12,951 nucleotides of DNA, taken from contig CAZWUO010000093.1 of assembly GCA_964636675.1 (NCBI GenBank), positions 1 to 12,951 of the forward strand, written 5' to 3'. The translations under genes were made by a program, and so were the position numbers. The notes beneath the pieces are model-generated. The model was not told the DNA's origin, did not search any database, and saw nothing but the letters and a program-made list of their open reading frames with translations. Below, piece after piece: positions 1-5,023 of this stretch. Source of the stretch: JALUUH01 sp964636675 (GTDB lineage: Bacteria; Pseudomonadota; Gammaproteobacteria; S012-40). How positions within the stretch are numbered: position 1 is the first letter of the stretch; the number at the start of each line of letters is the position of its first letter.

Positions 1-47
1 GGGTAGTGGCGAAAGCTGTGCCGGTTCGACTCCGGCCATCGGCACCA
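1..47 (+). tRNA. 3' part of a tRNA-Leu gene (5' half outside the window)
   Basis: Only the 3' part of the tRNA is present. A T-arm is visible: a 5-bp stem (20-24 with 32-36) around the 7-base loop TTCGACT. It is followed by a 7-base acceptor strand (37-43), discriminator A at 44 and an encoded CCA at 45-47. Before it lies a long variable arm around GGC-GAAA-GCT (about 7-19), which marks a class II tRNA (Leu, Ser or Tyr). Discriminator A fits Leu, and the GGTAGTG start resembles what I recall of E. coli tRNA-Leu(GAG). The anticodon lies outside the window, so the isoacceptor cannot be read. A tRNA-Leu between secG and nuoA is a known arrangement in several gammaproteobacteria. A run of eight T (48-55) follows directly, but no GC-rich hairpin other than the tRNA itself precedes it. 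Confidence 0.88.
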
Positions 48-129
48 TTTTTTTTAAAATAATAACAATTAATTAATTATGATAAAAGTAAGCGGCTGAA
101 AAATATAAGAAATTATGTTTTTAACTTGC

Positions 130-159
130 TTGACATGATTGCACGGTCTGGCCTAGACT
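130..159 (+). promoter_or_regulatory. Putative sigma70 promoter of the nuo operon
   Basis: A perfect -35 box TTGACA (130-135) is followed, after 18 bases, by TAGACT (154-159), which matches the TATAAT consensus at four of six positions. The region upstream (48-129) is very AT-rich with A and T tracts and could act as an UP element. Transcription would start near 166, giving a leader of about 100 bases before nuoA. This is the best promoter-like pair in the tRNA-nuoA gap. It is a match by eye only, and the 18-base spacer is one longer than ideal. Confidence 0.55.
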
Positions 160-206
160 GCTTCCTCTTTAAATAAAACTAAAATTAAAACACAATAACT
201 CTGACG

Positions 207-234
207 AACTATTCTATAAGGATAGTTTTTTTTT
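207..234 (+). terminator. Terminator-like hairpin with T-run in the nuoA leader
   Basis: Arms 207-214 (AACTATTC) and 220-227 (GGATAGTT) pair over 8 bp with one G-T wobble, around the loop TATAA. A T-run extends to 234 (nine T counting the last two of the arm). The orientation fits + strand transcription only. The stem is AT-rich and therefore weak. It lies downstream of the putative promoter and upstream of nuoA, so it could partly attenuate the operon or trim read-through from the tRNA side. A competing pairing is possible between AAAACTA (175-181) and TAGTTTT (223-229), which would disrupt the 3' arm. Whether it terminates in vivo is unknown. Confidence 0.45.
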
Positions 235-267
235 GATTATTTACCTGGGGGAGCAGTAGGGGGGATT

Positions 268-624
268 ATGTTAGAAAATTACCTACCTATATTAATTTTC
301 ATTGTATTAGGTGTCGTATTTGGCGGTATGCCCATTGCGATGAGCATGATGGTCGCACCTAGAAATCCAGATGATGAAAAATTATCCACTTACGAGTGTG
401 GCTTTGAGCCCTTTGAAGAAGCTCGTAGCAAGTTTGATATCCGTTTTTATCTTGTTGCCATCTTGTTTATTATTTTTGATTTAGAAATCGCTTTTTTCTT
501 TCCTTGGGCTGTAGTTCTTGAAGAGCTAGGTTGGTTTGGTTATGGCGCGATGATGGTCTTTCTCGGAATCCTGGTGATTGGGTTTATCTATGAGTGGAAA
601 AAAGGGGCGTTAGAGTGGGAATAG
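268..624 (+). CDS. nuoA: NADH-quinone oxidoreductase subunit A
   Basis: NuoA is a small membrane subunit of complex I at the junction of the peripheral and membrane arms, next to NuoH, near the quinone channel. The 118-residue product has the family's usual length and three membrane segments (about 6-29, 60-82 and 89-108). The conserved cytoplasmic loop contains YECGFEP (42-48, Cys44), and the acidic DLE (71-73) lies inside the second helix, as in ND3/NuoA proteins. The ATG is preceded by the G-rich stretch AGGGGGG (258-264), a usable ribosome site, and another G5 run sits at 247-251. This is the first gene of the operon. Its last 10 bases overlap the preferred start of nuoB. Confidence 0.97.
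   Translation: MLENYLPILIFIVLGVVFGGMPIAMSMMVAPRNPDDEKLSTYECGFEPFEEARSKFDIRFYLVAILFIIFDLEIAFFFPWAVVLEELGWFGYGAMMVFLGILVIGFIYEWKKGALEWE
602..607 (+). promoter_or_regulatory. Ribosome binding site deciding the nuoB start
   Basis: AAGGGG lies inside the end of nuoA, 7 bases before the GTG at 615. This supports 615 over the upstream in-frame GTG at 594, whose upstream sequence (a run of TTTATCTATGA) has no purine-rich site. Confidence 0.6.
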
Positions 625-1094
625 AAGGCATTCTAAAAGAAAGCATTATTACCACAACGGCTGACGCTGTCATTAACTGGGCGCGAACAGGCTCAGTTTG
701 GCCGATGACTTTTGGTCTAGCATGTTGTGCCGTAGAGTTTATGCATGCCGGAACATCGCGATATGATTTTGACCGTTTTGGAGTTACACCGCGGCCTAGT
801 CCACGGCAGTCTGACTTAATGATTGTTGCAGGAACGTTGGTAAACAAAATGGCGCCTGCATTGCGCAAAGTATACGATCAAATGCCCGAGCCGCGCTATG
901 TAATTTCCATGGGATCATGTGCAAACGGTGGTGGGTATTACCATTATTCTTATTCAGTTGTGCGTGGTTGTGATCGGATTGTTCCTGTTGATATTTACAT
1001 ACCAGGTTGTCCGCCGACGGCAGAAGCATTACTTTATGGCATTATTCAGTTACAAAATAAAATGAAACGTACACATACGATTGCTCGAACTTGA
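615..1094 (+). CDS. nuoB: NADH-quinone oxidoreductase subunit B (N2 cluster)
   Basis: NuoB carries the terminal [4Fe-4S] cluster N2, which hands electrons to ubiquinone at the interface with NuoD. The ligands are visible: the tandem Cys37-Cys38 in GLACCAVEF, Cys102 in GSCANGGG and Cys132 in PGCPPT. The flanking segments WPMTFG, RPSPRQSD and YYHYSYSVVRGCDRI are highly conserved in the family. I chose the GTG at 615 (159 residues) because the protein then starts (M)GIEG, like known NuoB proteins, with AAGGGG 7 bases upstream. An in-frame GTG at 594 would add seven residues (MEKRGVR) and deepen the overlap with nuoA to 31 bases. The 10-base overlap with nuoA suggests translational coupling. Function is certain; the start is less so. 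Confidence 0.96.
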   Translation: MGIEGILKESIITTTADAVINWARTGSVWPMTFGLACCAVEFMHAGTSRYDFDRFGVTPRPSPRQSDLMIVAGTLVNKMAPALRKVYDQMPEPRYVISMGSCANGGGYYHYSYSVVRGCDRIVPVDIYIPGCPPTAEALLYGIIQLQNKMKRTHTIART

Positions 1095-1116
1095 GTAACA
1101 AATGGTTTAATAAATT

Positions 1117-1791
1117 ATGAGTGCATTAGCAGAAAGTTTGACCCAACGTTTTCAGGATAAGCTCCAATCATGTACCACGTCTGGTCATGGTGAAGTTACA
1201 ATAGAAATAGACGGCGCTGATCTTCTCTCTATTTGTTCTGCCTTGCGTGATGAGCCTGATTTTTTGTTTAAGCAATTAATTGATTTATGTGCAATTGACT
1301 ATCTTACTTATGGTGAGACTGAATGGAGTACTGAGACCGCTACAGAGCGTGGGTTTAGTCGCGGCAGAAAAAAAGATAAAGACAGTCGGCATGCATGGCG
1401 TAAAGCCCGATTTGCGGTGGTATATCATTTAATATCATACGAACACAATGAACGTTTGCGTATTCGTAGTTTCGTGGACGAGCAGGAACCGGTGATTAGC
1501 TCGGTGATAGATATATGGAATTGTGCTAATTGGTATGAGCGTGAGGCGTTTGATTTATACGGAATCATTTTCGAAGGACATCCTGACTTAAGACGGTTAT
1601 TAACAGATTATGGTTTTATTGGTCATCCGTTTAGAAAGGATTTTCCGTTATCGGGTTATGTAGAAATGCGCTATGACGAAGACAAAAAACGGGTTGTTTA
1701 TGAACCTGTAGAAATAGAACCTCGCGTATTAGTGCCGCGGGTGATTCGTGATGATCAACGTTTCGCATCTGGGCAAGAAGAGGAGGGGTAA
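1117..1791 (+). CDS. nuoC: NADH-quinone oxidoreductase subunit C (30 kDa subunit)
   Basis: NuoC is a structural subunit of the connecting arm that packs against NuoD and NuoB. It carries no cofactor. The 224-residue product ends with the family signature at about 141-178: EREAFDLYGI, GHPDLRRLLTDYGF and GHPFRKDFPLSGY. Between the N-terminal domain and the beta strand beginning RFAVVYHL there is a charged segment (about 65-97, with SRGRKKDKDSRHAW), which makes this longer than the shortest homologues. The gene is free-standing and not fused to nuoD as in E. coli. Its ATG lies 22 bases after nuoB, with no clear Shine-Dalgarno in the AT-rich gap, so it may depend on translation of nuoB. It ends one base before nuoD begins. 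Confidence 0.96.
   Translation: MSALAESLTQRFQDKLQSCTTSGHGEVTIEIDGADLLSICSALRDEPDFLFKQLIDLCAIDYLTYGETEWSTETATERGFSRGRKKDKDSRHAWRKARFAVVYHLISYEHNERLRIRSFVDEQEPVISSVIDIWNCANWYEREAFDLYGIIFEGHPDLRRLLTDYGFIGHPFRKDFPLSGYVEMRYDEDKKRVVYEPVEIEPRVLVPRVIRDDQRFASGQEEEG
1781..1786 (+). promoter_or_regulatory. Strong ribosome binding site for nuoD
   Basis: AGGAGG, within the last codons of nuoC, lies 5 bases before the GTG at 1792. The site supports this non-ATG start, which directly abuts the nuoC stop codon. Confidence 0.7.
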
Positions 1792-3045
1792 GTGTCTGAA
1801 ATAAGAAATTACACATTTAACTTCGGGCCTCAACACCCTTCAGCGCATGGTGTTTTGCGTCTTGTTCTAGAGATGGATGGAGAAGTCATAGAGCGCGCTG
1901 ACCCACACATAGGTTTATTACACCGGGGTACAGAAAAGCTCATTGAAACGAAGCCTTATAATCAAAGCATTGGTTACATGGATAGGTTTGATTATGTTTC
2001 GATTATGTGTAATGAGCACGCCTATGTGATGGCTATTGAGAAAATGCTCGGTATTCAAGTGCCTATTCGGGCACAGTATATTCGAGTTATGTTCGATGAA
2101 ATAACTCGAATATTAAATCATTCGTTATGGTTAGGCGGGCATGCGATGGACATCGGCGCGATGACGATGTTCTTTTATACCTTTCGTGACCGTGAAGATT
2201 TGCTCGATTGTTATGAAGCAGTATCTGGTGCGCGATTGCATGCTGCTTATTATCGACCTGGCGGTGTTTATCGAGATTTACCGGATTCAATGCCGCAATA
2301 CGAACCCTCAAAATGGCATAGTAAAAAACAAGTTAACAAGCTTAATAAAAATCGTGAAGGTTCTTTGCTCGATTTCCTTGAGGACTTCACTGAAAGCTAC
2401 CCCGGTTACGTTGACGATTATGAAACGCTATTAACGGATAATCGAATTTGGAAACAAAGAACCGTGGGTATTGGGGTTGTTAGCCCTGAGCGCGCATTGC
2501 AATTAGGGTTTACGGGTGCCATGCTCCGGGGTTCTGGTATCGAATGGGATTTACGTAAAAAGCAGCCTTATGCCGTTTACGATCAACTTGATTTTGATAT
2601 TCCTGTTGGGGTGACGGGTGATACCTATGATCGCTATTTGGTTCGGGTCGAAGAAATGCGTCAATCAAATCGAATCATCAAACAATGTATTAAATGGCTG
2701 AGAGAAAACCCTGGCCCCGTTATGGTGGGCGATCACAAAGTGGCACCGCCTTCACGCGTTGGTATGAAAGACGATATGGAGTCATTAATTCATCATTTTA
2801 AGTTATTTACTGAAGGCTATTGTGTTCCTGAAGGGGAAATCTATGCCGCGATCGAGCATCCAAAAGGCGAGTTTGGTGTCTACATCGTATCTGATGGTGC
2901 GAACAAACCCTACCGCTTAAAAGTTCGCGCTCCCGGTTTTCCACACCTCGCAGCAATCGATGAAATGGCGCGTGGTCATATGCTGGCTGATGTGGTGTCG
3001 ATTATTGGAACTCAGGATATTGTATTTGGTGAGGTAGATCGTTAA
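1792..3045 (+). CDS. nuoD: NADH-quinone oxidoreductase subunit D (49 kDa, quinone site)
   Basis: NuoD is the 49 kDa subunit, related to the large subunit of NiFe hydrogenases. With NuoB it forms the ubiquinone headgroup pocket. The 417-residue product has the usual length. FGPQHPSAHGVLRL (11-24) and FDYVSIMCNE (66-75) hold His19 and Tyr68, which line up with the quinone-binding His and Tyr (59 and 108 in the bovine protein; the 49-residue spacing is the same). Later conserved segments include LWLGGHAMDIGAMTMFFYTF, GVVSPERAL and a C-terminus ending GEVDR. The four NiFe-ligand cysteines of hydrogenases are absent, as expected. Translation starts at GTG, which follows the nuoC stop with no gap and a strong AGGAGG. 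The stop overlaps the nuoE start (TAATG). Confidence 0.98.
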   Translation: MSEIRNYTFNFGPQHPSAHGVLRLVLEMDGEVIERADPHIGLLHRGTEKLIETKPYNQSIGYMDRFDYVSIMCNEHAYVMAIEKMLGIQVPIRAQYIRVMFDEITRILNHSLWLGGHAMDIGAMTMFFYTFRDREDLLDCYEAVSGARLHAAYYRPGGVYRDLPDSMPQYEPSKWHSKKQVNKLNKNREGSLLDFLEDFTESYPGYVDDYETLLTDNRIWKQRTVGIGVVSPERALQLGFTGAMLRGSGIEWDLRKKQPYAVYDQLDFDIPVGVTGDTYDRYLVRVEEMRQSNRIIKQCIKWLRENPGPVMVGDHKVAPPSRVGMKDDMESLIHHFKLFTEGYCVPEGEIYAAIEHPKGEFGVYIVSDGANKPYRLKVRAPGFPHLAAIDEMARGHMLADVVSIIGTQDIVFGEVDR

Positions 3046-3539
3046 TGAGTGACAGTAAACTGAATCTCTTGACGGAAGCAGTGCGCAAGGAAATTGATGT
3101 TTGGATAGCGAAATATCCGTCAGACCAAAAAAAATCAGCGGTGATGGCAGCATTGCGCATTGTGCAGGAAAATAATAAAGGTTATCTGACCAACGAACTC
3201 ATGGATGCGATTGCAGAATATCTTGCTATGCGCCCGATATCCGTTTATGAAGTCGCAAGCTTTTATTCAATGTATGAGTTGCAGCCTGTTGGCGAAACAA
3301 AAATCGCTGTTTGCACCAATGTATCATGTCAATTACGCGGCAGTGATGAAATCGTTGCTCACTTAAACCAACGATTAGGAATAAAACTTGGTGAAACGAC
3401 GGAAGATAATAAATACACCTTAAAAGAAGTAGAGTGCCTAGGTGCATGCGGCGGTGCTCCTATGTTACAGATTGGTAATACATATTATGAAGACCTAACG
3501 GTTGAGAAAGTTGATCAAATTTTAGATTCTATAAAATAA
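3045..3539 (+). CDS. nuoE: NADH-quinone oxidoreductase subunit E (N1a cluster)
   Basis: NuoE is the 24 kDa subunit of the NADH-oxidising module. It has a thioredoxin-like fold and binds the [2Fe-2S] cluster N1a next to the FMN of NuoF. All four ligands are present: Cys90 and Cys95 (CTNVSC), then Cys131 and Cys135 (CLGAC). The helical N-terminal region includes YEVASFYSMY (68-77), typical of the family. The 164-residue length is normal. The ATG shares one base with the nuoD stop (TAATG), which indicates termination-reinitiation coupling. The gene is followed by the largest intergenic gap inside the operon. Confidence 0.97.
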   Translation: MSDSKLNLLTEAVRKEIDVWIAKYPSDQKKSAVMAALRIVQENNKGYLTNELMDAIAEYLAMRPISVYEVASFYSMYELQPVGETKIAVCTNVSCQLRGSDEIVAHLNQRLGIKLGETTEDNKYTLKEVECLGACGGAPMLQIGNTYYEDLTVEKVDQILDSIK

Positions 3540-3582
3540 TAAAACGCAGCTCGAAAAAGAATAATAAATGTACCTAGCGCAC

Positions 3583-3601
3583 CAACCATATTATGTGGTT
3601 G
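3583..3601 (+). other. Hairpin in the nuoE-nuoF gap
   Basis: Bases 3583-3590 (CAACCATA) pair with 3594-3601 (TGTGGTTG) around a TTA loop: 8 pairs, one of them T-G. A further GTAC at 3570-3573 can pair with GTAC at 3604-3607 to close a larger, interrupted stem. No T-run follows, so it does not look like a terminator. It may be an RNA processing or stability element between the nuoA-E and nuoF-M segments. This is inference; such a stem can also arise by chance in 126 bases. Confidence 0.35.
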
Positions 3602-3665
3602 ATGTACTTAGAGATGCATATAAAACATTTTCAACACAGACTTGAGAGAATAATAGGATAGCCCA

Positions 3666-4931
3666 ATGGTTAATGAGGTTTGCTTTAGTACGTTACACGC
3701 AGATAAGCCTTGGACGCTTGAAACTTATCAAGCGAATAAGGGGTATGCGGCGTGGAAGAAAATTCTGAAGAATAAAACCGATCCTGATGACATTATTAGT
3801 CAAGTCAAAACTTCTGCATTACGCGGGCGTGGTGGCGCAGGGTTTCCAACCGGATTAAAGTGGAGCTTCATGCCACGCAATACCCCTGGACAAAAATATA
3901 TTGTTTGCAACTCAGATGAAGGTGAGCCGGGCACTTTCAAAGATCGCGACATCTTACGCTTTAACCCACATGCCTTAGTTGAGGGAATGGCTATCGCTGG
4001 TTATACCATTGGAGCGACTAAAGGTTATAACTATATTCGAGGCGAGTTTTGGGAGCCTTATGAACGTTTTCAAGCAGCGATTGAAGATGCACGTGCTGCG
4101 GGGTTACTCGGTAAAAATATTTTAGGCTCAGGCGTGGATTTTGATCTTGATGTTCATTTAGGCGCTGGTGCCTATATTTGTGGTGAAGAAACTGCGCTCA
4201 TCGAATCCCTTGAAGGAAAAAAAGGCCAGCCGCGTTTTAAACCGCCATTTCCTGCGAGTTACGGTTTATACGGTAAACCGACCACCATTAATAACACTGA
4301 GACACTGGCTTCTATTCCATCGATTATGCGCAATGGTGGTGAATGGTTTTTGAAATTGGGGAAACCCAATAATGGTGGTACAAAACTTTTTTCAGTATCA
4401 GGCCATGTTAATAAACCCGGAAATTTCGAAGTTCCCATGGGGACCTCGTTTGCTGAGTTGCTCGAGATGGCAGGCGGTATTTGGAAAGGAAGAAAACTAA
4501 AAGCGGTTATTCCTGGTGGCTCATCGACGCCTGTTTTACCGGGCGATGTGATGCTGGATGTGACTATGGATTATGATTCCATTGCCAAAGCGGGGTCTAT
4601 GTTGGGTGCGGGTTCGGTGATTATTATGGATGACTCGACTTGCATGGTGAAAACACTGGCGCGTATTTCACATTTTTATTTTGAAGAATCATGCGGTCAG
4701 TGCACGCCTTGTCGCGAAGGTACGGGTTGGTTATATCGCGTGATAGATCGCATCGAAAATGGACGTGGTCGCAAAGAAGATCTGGATTTGCTCGTCGATG
4801 TATCGAATAAAATTGAAGGTCATACTATTTGCGCTTTAGGTGATGCGGCAGCGATGCCAGTGACTAGTTTTATAGAACATTTTCGCGACGAATTTCAATA
4901 TCACGTTGATCATGGCAAGTGCATGGTGTAA
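3666..4931 (+). CDS. nuoF: NADH-quinone oxidoreductase subunit F (NADH/FMN site, N3)
   Basis: NuoF (51 kDa) oxidises NADH. It holds the FMN and the [4Fe-4S] cluster N3. The glycine-rich loop GRGGAGFPTG (54-63) belongs to the nucleotide/FMN region. NSDEGEPGTFKDRD (82-95) and GAGAYICGEETALIESLEGK (166-185) complete the FMN/NADH site. The N3 ligands are Cys343, Cys346 and Cys349 (SCGQCTPCREG) plus Cys389 (HTICALGD). At 421 residues it has the normal length, and the start MVNEVCFSTLH resembles gammaproteobacterial homologues. AGGA (3655-3658) lies 7 bases before the ATG. Unlike its neighbours it is set off by gaps of 126 bases upstream and 92 bases downstream of the coding sequence. Confidence 0.98.
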   Translation: MVNEVCFSTLHADKPWTLETYQANKGYAAWKKILKNKTDPDDIISQVKTSALRGRGGAGFPTGLKWSFMPRNTPGQKYIVCNSDEGEPGTFKDRDILRFNPHALVEGMAIAGYTIGATKGYNYIRGEFWEPYERFQAAIEDARAAGLLGKNILGSGVDFDLDVHLGAGAYICGEETALIESLEGKKGQPRFKPPFPASYGLYGKPTTINNTETLASIPSIMRNGGEWFLKLGKPNNGGTKLFSVSGHVNKPGNFEVPMGTSFAELLEMAGGIWKGRKLKAVIPGGSSTPVLPGDVMLDVTMDYDSIAKAGSMLGAGSVIIMDDSTCMVKTLARISHFYFEESCGQCTPCREGTGWLYRVIDRIENGRGRKEDLDLLVDVSNKIEGHTICALGDAAAMPVTSFIEHFRDEFQYHVDHGKCMV

Positions 4932-5010
4932 AAGTCACTAATAAAAGTCGTTTTTGGTAAAATTAATATTATAAAGATTGCATACTCGAAGTATCTGAAA
5001 GAACAAAAAT

Positions 5011-5014
5011 AGGG
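5011..5014 (+). promoter_or_regulatory. Ribosome binding site deciding the nuoG start
   Basis: AGGG lies 9 bases before the ATG at 5024 but only 3 bases before the in-frame TTG at 5018. This spacing favours the ATG. Confidence 0.5.
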
Positions 5015-5023
5015 TTTTTGAAG

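Noticed and set aside
48..55. T8 run after the tRNA as a Rho-independent terminator
   Set aside because: The only GC-rich hairpin upstream is the tRNA T-arm, and the acceptor strand and CCA intervene. It does not form a standard terminator.
3599..3624. Possible internal promoter before nuoF (TTGATG at 3599, TATAAA at 3619)
   Set aside because: The spacer is only 14 bases, too short for a sigma70 promoter, and the -35 half overlaps the hairpin arm.
4947..4975. Possible promoter before nuoG with TATAAA at 4970-4975
   Set aside because: The -35 position (about 4947-4952) reads GTCGTT, a poor match. AT-rich gaps often contain TATAAA by chance.
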